From: Candidatus Melainabacteria bacterium
GTDB lineage: Bacteria; Cyanobacteriota; Vampirovibrionia; Vampirovibrionales; Vampirovibrionaceae
DNA length: 64,000 nucleotides
Direction: 5' to 3'
Assembly: GCA_902168245.1 (NCBI GenBank)
Contig: CABHPA010000017.1
Span: forward strand, 53,044 to 117,043
This document shows, piece by piece, positions 26,512-35,369 of this stretch. Positions within the stretch are counted from its first letter, which is position 1, and the number at the start of each line of letters is the position of its first letter. The translations under genes and the position numbers were made by a program. Under the pieces are notes generated by a model. That model did not search any database and was not told the DNA's origin. It saw nothing but the letters and a program-made list of their open reading frames with translations.

Positions 26512-28809
26512 TTAAATGTTCGTCAGGCTTACCTGCTTTTCGGGCTGTACTTTCTCCCTCAATTGCCGTGCGGCCGCCACCATATTTTCCAACGCCGGTT
26601 TAACCTCTTTCCATTGCCGGGTTTTCAACCCGCAGTCCGGGTTCACCCACAGGTTGTCGTCCGCTACGGCGCCGCGCATTTTCTCCAGCAGCGCCACCAT
26701 TTGCCCAACCTCAGGCACCTCCGGCGAATGCACGTCATAAACGCCCGGCCCAATTTCATTGGGGTAATGGAAGCTGTCCCGCTGCAACAGCTCCAAATCC
26801 GAGCGGGAGGCCTCAATGGTAATCACATCGGCATCCATGGCGGCAATGGCGGGCATAATATCGTGAAATTCCGAATAACACATATGCGTATGAATTTGGG
26901 TATCATCGCCCACCCCGGAGGCAGCGACCCGAAACACGCGACTTGCCCACTCCAAGTACGCATTCCAGTCTTTACGTTTAAGCGGCAAGCCCTCTCGGTA
27001 GGCAGGCTCATCAATCTGAATCACCCGGATACCGGCCTGCTCCAGATCGCACACCTCGTCCCGAATGGCCAGCGCGATTTGCAGCGCCGTTTCCTCGCGG
27101 GATTGATCGTTGCGATAAAACGACCATTGCAGAATAGTGACCGGGCCGGTCAGCATGCCTTTCACCGGCCGCGTGGTCAGGCTTTGCGCATAGCGAATCC
27201 ATGACACGGTCATCGACTGCTCACGCCACACATCGCCGTAAATCACCGGTGGCTTCACGCAGCGGGAGCCATAACTCTGCACCCAGCCGTGTTGCGTAAA
27301 GGCAAACCCCTGAAGCTGTTCTCCGAAATATTCCACCATGTCGTTACGCTCCGGCTCACCATGCACCAGCACATCCAGTCCCATTTTCTCCTGCATCTCA
27401 ATGCATTCCCGAATTTCCGAGCGCATGGCGAATTCGTAATCAGCCCCTGAAATTTTGCCTTTTTTAGACGCGGAACGCAACTCCCGAATCTCATCCGTTT
27501 GAGGAAAAGAACCAATGGTAGTGGTGGGAAACAATGGCAGGCGAAATTTTTCCTGCTGGCGTTTCTGCCGGATGGAAAAATCATGCTGGCGCATGGCGGC
27601 ATCCGCGCTCAGGTTCCGAATACGTTCCCTGACCTGCGGGTTACAAATATGCCCGGAATGGGCGCGGTTTTGCATGGATTGGCGGTTTGCCGCCAGTTCG
27701 CCCTGAATACTGGATGCGCCGAGATCCAACCCTTGCCGAAGGGTATTCAACTCCTGAAGCTTTTGCAAGCCAAACGCCAGCCAGTCCTTGAGTTCCGGCT
27801 CTATTGTGGTTTCCTGCGCCAAATCCACCGGAACGTGCAACAGCGAACAACCCGGCGCAACCCATAGCCGATCGCCAAGGCGCAGCCTGGCTTTTTCCAG
27901 CATCGACAACGCCGCCTGCAAATCCGTCTTCCAGATACCGCGACCGTCCACCACCCCCACAGACAAAACCTGATCGGCATTGTCGGGCAAGGACAAATAA
28001 GCCTCCAGTTGATCAGCCGCAGCCGTTAAATCAAGGTGTAGACCCGCAACTGGCAATGACTTCAATAGAGGCAAACTATCGCCAACGCTCTCAAAATACG
28101 TGGTTAACAAAATTTTAGGCGCCACCTGGGCCAACGCCTTATACGCGGGTTGAAGCTGCTGAACCCAAGCTTGGGGCAGATCCAGCGCCAAGGCAGGCTC
28201 ATCCAACTGAACCCATTCAATTCCCCTGGCCTTGAGTTGAGACAAAATGGACTGATACGCCGGAATCAGCCGGGATAGCAGAGACAAGCGTTCAAAGCCA
28301 TCTTCTTTTTCCTTGCCCAGACATAAAAAAGTTAACGGCCCGATTAAAACCGGCTTGGCCGCCAGATTGAGCTGGAGCGCTTCTTCCACCATGCCCAGGA
28401 ATTTTTCCGGAAACGCCTCAAAGGTCGTTTCAGCGGTAAATTCAGGCACAATGTAATGGTAATTGGTATCAAACCACTTGGTCATTTCCAGGGCGGGTTG
28501 CGCTTTGTTGCCACGGGCCAGCGCAAAATATTCGGCAAAGCCAATCTCCCCGTCAAAACCAAATCGCTTGGGAACCGAGCCCAGCAGGCAAATCATATCC
28601 AGCATGCGATCGTAATAGGAAAACTCCCCTACCGGCACCCAATCCAGCCCCGTTTCCTGTTGCAGGTGCCAATGTTTTGCCCGCAAGTGGCGGCCAATAG
28701 TCACCAGGGTTTCATCATTGCATTGGCCTTGCCAGTAAAATTCCAGGGCTTTTTTCAATTCACGTTTATGCCCAATGCTGGGGAAACCCAAATTATGCGT
28801 CGTTGTCAT
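26512..28809 (-). CDS. metE: Cobalamin-independent methionine synthase
   Basis: MetE transfers the methyl group of 5-methyltetrahydropteroyltriglutamate to homocysteine in the last step of methionine synthesis. At 765 aa it is full length. The zinc ligands are His642 and Cys644 (THMCYSEF), Glu666 (ITIEASRSD) and Cys726 (NPDCGLKT). The N-terminal half begins with [21 protein letters not shown], typical of the folate-binding copy. GAGAGG precedes ATG 28809. A cobalamin riboswitch lies upstream, which fits shut-down of this slow enzyme when B12 allows MetH to work. Confidence 0.98.
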   Translation of the reverse strand: MTTTHNLGFPSIGHKRELKKALEFYWQGQCNDETLVTIGRHLRAKHWHLQQETGLDWVPVGEFSYYDRMLDMICLLGSVPKRFGFDGEIGFAEYFALARGNKAQPALEMTKWFDTNYHYIVPEFTAETTFEAFPEKFLGMVEEALQLNLAAKPVLIGPLTFLCLGKEKEDGFERLSLLSRLIPAYQSILSQLKARGIEWVQLDEPALALDLPQAWVQQLQPAYKALAQVAPKILLTTYFESVGDSLPLLKSLPVAGLHLDLTAAADQLEAYLSLPDNADQVLSVGVVDGRGIWKTDLQAALSMLEKARLRLGDRLWVAPGCSLLHVPVDLAQETTIEPELKDWLAFGLQKLQELNTLRQGLDLGASSIQGELAANRQSMQNRAHSGHICNPQVRERIRNLSADAAMRQHDFSIRQKRQQEKFRLPLFPTTTIGSFPQTDEIRELRSASKKGKISGADYEFAMRSEIRECIEMQEKMGLDVLVHGEPERNDMVEYFGEQLQGFAFTQHGWVQSYGSRCVKPPVIYGDVWREQSMTVSWIRYAQSLTTRPVKGMLTGPVTILQWSFYRNDQSREETALQIALAIRDEVCDLEQAGIRVIQIDEPAYREGLPLKRKDWNAYLEWASRVFRVAASGVGDDTQIHTHMCYSEFHDIMPAIAAMDADVITIEASRSDLELLQRDSFHYPNEIGPGVYDVHSPEVPEVGQMVALLEKMRGAVADDNLWVNPDCGLKTRQWKEVKPALENMVAAARQLREKVQPEKQVSLTNI

Positions 28810-28861
28810 TCAAAATGCCTCTCTCTATACATTTTTCTATACGTTTCTCTAAAATAATTTT

Positions 28862-28948
28862 TCAGTGTCGCGTGTCAGGTTTTACGCAACCCAAAACAAT
28901 CGCCTTCAACTCACGCATAATATCGTCACAGAAGGCGTTGCCGTCCAT
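28862..28948 (-). CDS. Candidate 28-codon leader ORF between riboswitch and metE
   Basis: ATG 28948 to TGA 28862 reads MDGNAFCDDIMRELKAIVLG then CVKPDTRH, with AAAGG 4 nt before the ATG. It ends 52 nt before metE. The frame is open upstream for about 27 more codons without ATG. It could be a leader peptide, the remnant of an older gene or chance. Only position, ribosome site and composition support it. Confidence 0.25.
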   Translation of the reverse strand: MDGNAFCDDIMRELKAIVLGCVKPDTRH

Positions 28949-29099
28949 CCAGCCTTTCCAGCCAATACAATTTAAACTTGGCAATTTAACCAGTGCAAAA
29001 CTGTCTGCCAAAAAGCCGGAGCCAAACGGGCGTCAATATGGATCAATCAATTCAATCAGGCTTATTCAGAGTGGATATGGCGCTTGGACATCGCTATTT

Positions 29100-29222
29100 T
29101 CCTCTTGTGCTCGCAAGGGTTGGGAACCATTCGCCCCGGTTTCGCATTCTGACTTTCTGACAGGCAGATTACAGCTGCGGCACAGTTCTGGACTTTCACC
29201 AGATTTCCGAAACCAAGACTGC
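29100..29222 (-). promoter_or_regulatory. Cobalamin riboswitch controlling metE
   Basis: On the minus strand the leader contains AAATCTGGTGAAAGTCCAGA, the conserved GGTGAAA stem-loop, then GCCGCAGCTGTAA, the core CCGCaACUGUaa block. It is followed by AAGTCAGAATGCGAAACC as a B12-box-like element and a hairpin AACC-N9-GGTT. Order and spacing match the cobalamin aptamer. The 3' limit is approximate. The RNA binds adenosyl- or methylcobalamin and should lower metE expression. I could not identify the expression platform in the roughly 290 nt before metE. Confidence 0.88.
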
Positions 29223-29225
29223 CCT

Positions 29226-29255
29226 ATTGTACACACGCTTTCCCCGAAAACACAA
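29226..29255 (-). promoter_or_regulatory. Promoter of the metE riboswitch transcript
   Basis: Minus-strand TTGTGT (29250-29255), 18-nt spacer and TACAAT (29226-29231). Transcription would begin near 29219, right at the 5' end of the aptamer, which supports both calls. Confidence 0.65.
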
Positions 29256-29352
29256 GAACGGCCCATTCAACCCAACCGGAAGAATCGAACGCAACATTCC
29301 AGCACATGACGCTTGCCCTGCTCAAAAAACCAAGCATATTAACACATTGAAA

Positions 29353-30114
29353 TTATTTTTTGCCCGGATCTCCAAAACGCTCCTTGTAAACCGCCCGCCA
29401 CTCCCGTTCCCCTTGAATAAACATCCAGTCCCCCTCGATAAAAGGACGCATGGTATACAGGCAAAGCGGCGGCTGCACCGGGAAAAATTTTGCCTTCAAC
29501 AGGCTGTCGGCATGCCCGGTCGGAAAAAACTGCCCCAGCGTCACCCCTCGCCGCATCATTTCAGTTTTCAGCATTTTCGACTTTTGGGGATGGGACAGCA
29601 TGTCCTCCGTGGCATTCGGGAACAGCACCAGCAATGCCCTCAACGCGGCGTTCTGCCCATCCTTGGGCGCCATATGGTCAAAAACATCGCTCAACCTCAG
29701 CAGCACTTCGTATACATCCTCATACGCAAACAATCCCGACATGGGCGGAATACACAAATAAAAAATGGAGGCGTCTATCGAGGATTTTACATACGGACAA
29801 ACCGCCCCGTTTCTGCCCAGATTGGGGTGGGGCTGCATAATAAAATTGTAAATCCAGCCCATGGCGGCTTTCAAATGAACCGCTTCCGCCGGTGGAATCC
29901 CGTTGGCGGCTGGCGCTTCAATATCCGCAGGGCCGTACAACCGAAACCCGGTCGCCCGGTAATAAGTTTCAGAAAATCGCTCTTTGCCCTCAGCCATCGG
30001 CACGGCTTGCGACTGTTTAAGCGGCTCGTCCACAACCGCCATCGTCGCCCCTGCCATAAATGCAGGTTCCGGCGGATGGTTGCCGATTGCCTCTTCCATA
30101 GATGTTTTAAACAT
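29353..30114 (-). CDS. DUF6875-like protein
   Basis: The 253-aa protein has the block QPHPNLGRNGAVCPYVKSSI at about residue 94, which I associate with DUF6875 (HPxLGRxGxVCPF). Downstream are a helical part and a C-terminal stretch LGQFFPTGHADSLLKAKFFP. No signal or membrane segment. The ATG at 30114 overlaps the stop of the upstream acyltransferase gene by 8 nt, and is preferred over an upstream ATG at 30138 without a site. The tight coupling suggests a joint role with the acyltransferase. Biochemical function unknown. Confidence 0.7.
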   Translation of the reverse strand: MFKTSMEEAIGNHPPEPAFMAGATMAVVDEPLKQSQAVPMAEGKERFSETYYRATGFRLYGPADIEAPAANGIPPAEAVHLKAAMGWIYNFIMQPHPNLGRNGAVCPYVKSSIDASIFYLCIPPMSGLFAYEDVYEVLLRLSDVFDHMAPKDGQNAALRALLVLFPNATEDMLSHPQKSKMLKTEMMRRGVTLGQFFPTGHADSLLKAKFFPVQPPLCLYTMRPFIEGDWMFIQGEREWRAVYKERFGDPGKK

Positions 30115-31399
30115 GGTCTGCCATCTCACGCGAATCATCCGGTACAGCCCGCCGGTCCATGAACAAACCGGATTTCAGCCTCTTGAGCGCCTCATCGCCT
30201 TGCCAGAGCAAGCTGGCCCATCGGCTTTTAAACAGCAACAGGTTCCACAGGGGCATTTTGCGGATATGCCACTGGTTTTTATAAGACGCATCGCCCCGGC
30301 CAAACTCGAACCGTTTGCCGCCCAGCCTGATAGTATGTTCAATTAAAGCCTCAATGTGCAAAATACCGGGGCGATATTTTTTGAATTCAGGGTTATAGCA
30401 GGCCAAATAGCCCATACAGCCGCCCTCGTGCAAAATATCGATATGGTAGCTCATGGGCTTGCCATTCGCTTTGAGGATGGAAAAGCAAAACTGGAGATCC
30501 TGCTGACCCGGCTTCCCCATCGCCTGGTAAACCCGCCGGTAGAATTCGGCCAGTTCCGGGTGACGACCCGCCTGGGTTTTTTGTCCTTTTTGGGCCCAGT
30601 AACGCCGATGGCAGGCCAGAAACTCGTCCAGCTCTGAAACCGATGCTTCGGACGGCGGCAGAAATACCAGTTCCAGGCCGTCATCCCCAAAGTCGCGTTG
30701 AATATGATTACGAATGCGCCTTAAATCAGCTCGGTAACTCTTTTTATGGCAATCGACCCGATAGCCTTCCAAGCTATCCGGCAAATCCAGATAGGGAATA
30801 GTCATGGATTCTGAAATAGCCGCCGCTGCAGACGTCCCCCGCCAGGAGAAATGCCCGCCCAACCGTATGCCCAACGCTTCCAGTTGCGACTTATCTTTGC
30901 AGAAACGAAGATCGATTACGTCCCACTGCGAGCCTTCCTGCCGCAATTTGTCCGCCACTTTGGACAAGATAAGCAACTCATCCTCATCGGGACGCACCAG
31001 GATTTTCATCCAATCATAGATATCCGGCTCCGTACCTGCAAACTGCAACTTTCGCAACCCGCGCGTTAAAATGCCCGATTCCCGGCTGCTGATTTGAAAC
31101 GGGGCTACCGCCGCCAATTGTTGCTGCTGGTTGAATACCAGAATGACAAACGGCCGCTTGTTGGCAAAGCATCGCCACCATTCCCGCAGCCAGCCGTCAT
31201 GCAGGCCCAGGCTTATTTCCCCGGTAGCCCGCAGCAGTTCGCGCCATTTCGGCTCTAGCGCCAATAACGCTTCCGATGTACTAACTAGCTCGGCCCGGTA
31301 ACACATTGCTGGCACAACGCACGGCTCAACGGGAGCCTGAACACAGGGTATCCGCTCAATTACCGGCTCTCCAATTGAAACCCCCATGGCTGCTTGCAT
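30107..31399 (-). CDS. CelD/BioF2-type GNAT acyltransferase
   Basis: The 430-aa protein carries the FemAB/BioF2-like double GNAT architecture: WRELLRATGEISLGLHDGWLREWWRCF near the N-terminus in place of the usual LxxxWxxL...F...W motif. The C-terminal domain reads KSYRADLRRIRNHI, then GKPMSYHIDILHEGGCMGYL and a final FEFGRGDASYKNQW. The last block is typical of proteins named CelD/BcsL in polysaccharide loci, thought to acylate glycans or their precursors. The first 40 residues look unconserved, so the start may be later. Confidence 0.85.
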   Translation of the reverse strand: MQAAMGVSIGEPVIERIPCVQAPVEPCVVPAMCYRAELVSTSEALLALEPKWRELLRATGEISLGLHDGWLREWWRCFANKRPFVILVFNQQQQLAAVAPFQISSRESGILTRGLRKLQFAGTEPDIYDWMKILVRPDEDELLILSKVADKLRQEGSQWDVIDLRFCKDKSQLEALGIRLGGHFSWRGTSAAAAISESMTIPYLDLPDSLEGYRVDCHKKSYRADLRRIRNHIQRDFGDDGLELVFLPPSEASVSELDEFLACHRRYWAQKGQKTQAGRHPELAEFYRRVYQAMGKPGQQDLQFCFSILKANGKPMSYHIDILHEGGCMGYLACYNPEFKKYRPGILHIEALIEHTIRLGGKRFEFGRGDASYKNQWHIRKMPLWNLLLFKSRWASLLWQGDEALKRLKSGLFMDRRAVPDDSREMADHV

Positions 31400-31537
31400 A
31401 CCCTCAAAAACGAAGCATTCCTCCCATCGCCGAACCGGGACAGGAAACGCCTGCCAAATAACCTTTCATTTCTCCCCCTATTGTATAAAGCTGAGCTTTT
31501 GCCACAACTGGTTATGCAGACAGTAAGCACCTAGACA

Positions 31538-31557
31538 GTCGGGCAACTTCGCCCGAC
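31538..31557. other. Perfect 7-bp hairpin in divergent intergenic region
   Basis: GTCGGGC (31538-31544), loop AACTTC, GCCCGAC (31551-31557). It lies between the divergent acyltransferase and small membrane protein genes, where no terminator is needed, and has no T-run. It could be part of a 5' leader or an operator. Confidence 0.4.
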
Positions 31558-31688
31558 GCTCAATTATCCGATCAGGCATTCAGCCCGTTTTGCAAAGCCC
31601 CAAAGTCCGGACTAATTAAAATCCCCCCAATTTGCCATTCTGGCCTTAAAATATACAAAAGATACCGAATTTTGAGACGATTCCCCAA

Positions 31689-31979
31689 ATGCACCATCGA
31701 TCCCTGGCTCAAAAATGCTTCTTTTGCGGGCTGCTTGGCTTAATTGCCATGGGTTCCACGCCGGTTTTCGCCTATGTCGAGCCGGGAGCCGGAAACCTGC
31801 TCCTGCAATTGCTTTTTGGCGGCCTGGCCGGTATCGGTTTGCTGGTAAAGTTGTACTGGAGACACATCGCCACTTCGTTTTTCGGGTGGAAACCATCACC
31901 CCCCGAAACCAACAACGACGATAACCACGGCGACACGCCAGCCCAACCCTTGCAGGATGACTCGGATCTCGCATCCTGA
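31689..31979 (+). CDS. Small membrane protein partnered with a sulfatase-family gene
   Basis: 96 aa. A signal-like segment (CGLLGLIAMGSTPVFAYV) is followed by YVEPGAGNLLLQLLFGGLAGIGLLVKLYWRHI. That AYxxPGxGxLLLQxLLxGxAGxxxxxKxYWRxI pattern recurs in small proteins I have seen encoded beside membrane alkaline-phosphatase/sulfatase genes. The acidic Asn/Asp-rich tail is cytoplasmic or periplasmic depending on cleavage. It sits 73 nt upstream of the sulfatase gene on the same strand. Confidence 0.75.
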   Translation: MHHRSLAQKCFFCGLLGLIAMGSTPVFAYVEPGAGNLLLQLLFGGLAGIGLLVKLYWRHIATSFFGWKPSPPETNNDDNHGDTPAQPLQDDSDLAS

Positions 31980-32052
31980 TCCCCAATAACCGGACAGCCT
32001 GATTCAATCAAGCCGGGTTCCCCGTTCGCCGCAAAGCGACAGGATATCAGTA

Positions 32053-34320
32053 GTGAGAGAGAAAACAAATCACACGCCTTCCCCAAACCGCCTGGGCGAA
32101 ACCGGGCTTTCCGTGCTGCTGCTCTATATTTTCAGCCTGTGGGGGTTTGTGGTGGCGCAACCCATTTATACCGACATGTTCCAGGATGGCGGTTATTTCA
32201 GGGTACACCAGCTACCGGTTTCCGATATCTGGCTGGCTTTGCTCATTCTTTCCTTTGCGATTCCCGGCGCCTGGATACTGGCATTGTGGTCTCTCAACCG
32301 ATTCTTTCCCGTTCTTGCCCGCACTACATGCCAAGTCCTAATCGCATTGCTGCTCTGCGGCTTCTGTCTGCTGGTTCTTCGCATATTTCCGAATGCGTCC
32401 ACGTTACTGAAGCTGGGCATCAGTGCATTCTGCGGCTTTCAACTGACCCGGCTAATTCTGCGAAATCGGGAAAGCAGCTTTTTGCTGTACTTTATGGTTC
32501 CCGGCGCCATTATGTTCCCCATCTGGTTCCTGTTGAGCTGCCCCTTAACCACGCCCTTCCAGTTCGAGGCCTCCGGCGCATGGCCCTCTTCCGCCGCCCA
32601 TCGGGTTTCACCGACGCCGGTGGTGATGATCGTGTTTGATGAATTGCCCCTGACCTCGCTGCTGGATGACAACGGGCAAATTGACGCGGTGAATTACCCC
32701 AATTTTGCAGCCTTGGCCCAAAAAGCCACCTGGTTCCCCAATGCCGCAACGGTTCATAGCGCTACACGCGGCGCTATTCCGGCCATTCTTACCGGAAAAT
32801 ACCCGCCCGTCGAGTTTGATTGGGGGAGCTTGCTCTCCGGACATCCGGAATTCAAATGCAAATCGCCTTTGCCCACCACCGAGGCGTTTCCCCATACAGT
32901 GTTCAGCCTGTTGGAAAAGTCGCATGACATGCAGGTGTTTGAGTCCCGAATTTACCTGTGCAACAGCGCGGGCTGCCAGAGCCGGATTGCGTTCCAACCG
33001 CTGCGAAAACGGTTTCTGTCCCTAATGCGCCGATGCTCGGAAGAATACCTCTTTAAAATCCTGTTCAACAACAACGAGCTGAACAAATTCTACTTCGGCT
33101 TCAAGGCGATCAGCCAGAAAAACCAAAAGCAGATGGAAGACGTCAACAGGCCGGAATCATCGCTGGTTTCCCACGAGTACGATCTGGCGTTGTTCCGGAA
33201 ATTCCTGGCCACCATTCAAGCGCGCAAACCCCAGGAAAAACGGCCCCCCTTTTATTTCATACATCCCATCCTGCCCCACTCCCCCTGGGAATTCTATCCT
33301 TCCGGCAGAAATTACCCGGCATCGCGCATGGTCAATTTGTCTGCCGACGTGCTGTGCGAAAATTCCCCTTCCCTGCTTTACTGCCAGAATACGGAGCAGC
33401 CCCGAAGCCAATACCAGCGGCACCTGTTGCAAGCCGGTTACGCGGACAGCCTACTTGGAGAGGCCATTTCCAGACTAAAGGCGGCCCATCTCTACGATCA
33501 ATCGCTGATCATCGTAACGGCGGATCACGGCATCAGCTTTATGCCGAGCGAACATCGCCGACCGATCAGCGCGCATAATTTCGGCGACATCATGTCCGTC
33601 CCCCTGCTCATCAGGCAACCGGGGCAGACTGTCGGCAAGCGGGACTACCGGCAGGCAGAAACCGTTGATATTGTGCCGACAGTGGCGCACAGCCTGAATA
33701 TTGCGATGAACTGGCAGGCGGACGGGGAAAGCCTGCTCCAGCAACCTGCCATACAACGGGCCAGCCATGCCGTCTGCTCTCCCCAGACCCGCCTGAAGTT
33801 TTCAGCCAGCCAGCTCCAGGCGGCAAAACAAGCCGCGTTACATAGAAAGCGGGCCAACTTCGGCGAGTTGCGGCTGCGCCCCGAAGAAATTTTCAATACC
33901 GGCCAGCATCGCCAGCTCATTGGCGTACGCCTGAGCAACAGCCAGGTCGCGGGCAATTCACGCATGCGCTTTACCCTGTCGCCAGCACAGCCATTCAACG
34001 CCTCACACCGGCAGGACACCCGACCCGTGCTACTCACCGGGCGCCTCTTCCTGCCCGTCCGTTTTAACCAACCGCGCCTCTTGGCGGAAACCGATCTGGC
34101 AGTGGCCGTCAAAGGTTCGATTGTGGCTGTCAGCCAGCCGTTTCACTACAACAGAACCTTGCAGCAAGCGGATCTTGCCATCCTGATTCCCGAACACAGC
34201 TATAACCCCAAAACCGATAACCTGCAATTACTGGAAGTAACCGGCCCGCCCCTGCGATTTTACCGGCTACCAATTCAGCCCCACCCTGCCGGGGCCAAGA
34301 CTGAAAACAAGTCCCTGTGA
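32053..34320 (+). CDS. Membrane-anchored sulfatase/alkaline-phosphatase superfamily protein
   Basis: 755 aa starting at GTG 32053 (AGGA 8 nt upstream). About four membrane helices occupy residues 18-165. The catalytic domain follows: VVMIVFDELPLTSLL with the first metal Asp, TVHSATRGAIPAILTGKYPP where Thr/Ser is the expected nucleophile, FIHPILPHSPWEF and IIVTADHGISFMPSEHRRP with the second metal site. The fold is shared by sulfatases and phosphoethanolamine or phosphoglycerol transferases, so it may transfer head groups to envelope glycans. The last 150 residues are an extra beta-rich region. No Cys in C-x-P-x-R form is seen, so a formylglycine sulfatase is unlikely. Confidence 0.85.
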   Translation: MREKTNHTPSPNRLGETGLSVLLLYIFSLWGFVVAQPIYTDMFQDGGYFRVHQLPVSDIWLALLILSFAIPGAWILALWSLNRFFPVLARTTCQVLIALLLCGFCLLVLRIFPNASTLLKLGISAFCGFQLTRLILRNRESSFLLYFMVPGAIMFPIWFLLSCPLTTPFQFEASGAWPSSAAHRVSPTPVVMIVFDELPLTSLLDDNGQIDAVNYPNFAALAQKATWFPNAATVHSATRGAIPAILTGKYPPVEFDWGSLLSGHPEFKCKSPLPTTEAFPHTVFSLLEKSHDMQVFESRIYLCNSAGCQSRIAFQPLRKRFLSLMRRCSEEYLFKILFNNNELNKFYFGFKAISQKNQKQMEDVNRPESSLVSHEYDLALFRKFLATIQARKPQEKRPPFYFIHPILPHSPWEFYPSGRNYPASRMVNLSADVLCENSPSLLYCQNTEQPRSQYQRHLLQAGYADSLLGEAISRLKAAHLYDQSLIIVTADHGISFMPSEHRRPISAHNFGDIMSVPLLIRQPGQTVGKRDYRQAETVDIVPTVAHSLNIAMNWQADGESLLQQPAIQRASHAVCSPQTRLKFSASQLQAAKQAALHRKRANFGELRLRPEEIFNTGQHRQLIGVRLSNSQVAGNSRMRFTLSPAQPFNASHRQDTRPVLLTGRLFLPVRFNQPRLLAETDLAVAVKGSIVAVSQPFHYNRTLQQADLAILIPEHSYNPKTDNLQLLEVTGPPLRFYRLPIQPHPAGAKTENKSL

Positions 34321-34404
34321 CGGAGCGAAGCAGCTAAACTCAAGTTTTTCGCCACATTGCCGATACCCGAATCAGGACACTAAAAGAAGCGGCTCCAGCA
34401 GTCT

Positions 34405-35361
34405 ATGTGGCACTCGATGAAGGCGACTCAACCACCGCAAGGCATTTTGCCGGGGCAAAACGCCCATCAGGGCTTCTCCCTGATTGAAGTGCTGATCATC
34501 ATCAGCATGCTTTCCGCTATCATCATTCCCTACACGCTGATTATGACCCAGACCACGCAGGGCAGCCGGGGGAGCTATCTGCAATCGACCCGCAGCATTC
34601 TGCTGAACAGCCTGCTGGATGAAATGAGTCCGGAACGAACGATTTACTACACCCGCTTCAACGACTCCAGCATGAATACCAGCACCAGCGAATCGGGGCA
34701 GACCATTCCCTATATGCGCAAAGTGGATGTCACCAACAGCGGGGCGTCCACCGCCATGAGGCGAACCGTCAACATATACCTGTACAACAACAGCACCGAT
34801 GCGAACACGGCCTATCGCTACAAAACCAAAGTCATCCAGTCCGCCAAAACCCTGCGGTTGAGGATGGGGGCTAGCGCCTCGCTGATTGACACCTCCAGCC
34901 TGCTCTGGCAAATCAGCTCCTCCACCTATGATTCCACCTACAAGATTCCCGGCCCGACCGCCAGTTATTCGTCCGACGCCACGGCCTGCCCCAACATCGT
35001 GAATACCAGCGGCAACGACGATACCCTGTTTTGCAACAATTCCCTGGGGGCAACCATGAGCTACAGCATCGATGTGGATAACGGCCCCTACACCGTCAAG
35101 CTATACTTCGCCGAAATCAACACCGGCATTAACGCCACCACCAACCGACGCCTGATGGATTTCACCATTGAGGGGGTGCAGGTCAACAGGTCTCCCTACA
35201 GCCCTTACGAGGCCACGGGCGGTAATTCGCGGGGGCACGTTAAAATGTATGATGTGAACGTGACAGACGGAACCCTGAACATTACCATCGCCAAAAACGC
35301 TAGCTCCAATGACCCCAACGCCTTTGTGAACGCCATCCAGATTATCAGAAGGTCATATTAG
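34405..35361 (+). CDS. Type IV prepilin with malectin-like domain
   Basis: A prepilin N-terminus (HQG|FSLIEVLIIISMLSAIIIPY, cleavage after Gly23, Glu at +5) is followed by a linker. From about residue 148 to 315 there is a carbohydrate-binding malectin-like domain: LRLRMGASASLIDTSSLLW, YSIDVDNGPYTVKLYFAEI, RLMDFTIEGVQV and FVNAIQII. It would be a minor pilin or pseudopilin whose exposed head binds sugar. The start is uncertain because the ribosome site is poor and a second ATG lies at codon 5. The next prepilin gene begins 8 nt after its stop. Confidence 0.85.
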   Translation: MWHSMKATQPPQGILPGQNAHQGFSLIEVLIIISMLSAIIIPYTLIMTQTTQGSRGSYLQSTRSILLNSLLDEMSPERTIYYTRFNDSSMNTSTSESGQTIPYMRKVDVTNSGASTAMRRTVNIYLYNNSTDANTAYRYKTKVIQSAKTLRLRMGASASLIDTSSLLWQISSSTYDSTYKIPGPTASYSSDATACPNIVNTSGNDDTLFCNNSLGATMSYSIDVDNGPYTVKLYFAEINTGINATTNRRLMDFTIEGVQVNRSPYSPYEATGGNSRGHVKMYDVNVTDGTLNITIAKNASSNDPNAFVNAIQIIRRSY

Positions 35362-35369
35362 ATTGCCCC

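Noticed and set aside
26305..27204. Long plus-strand frame antisense to metE starting at the Fur boxes
   Set aside because: metE is certain on the other strand. The frame begins inside the operator and has no domain.
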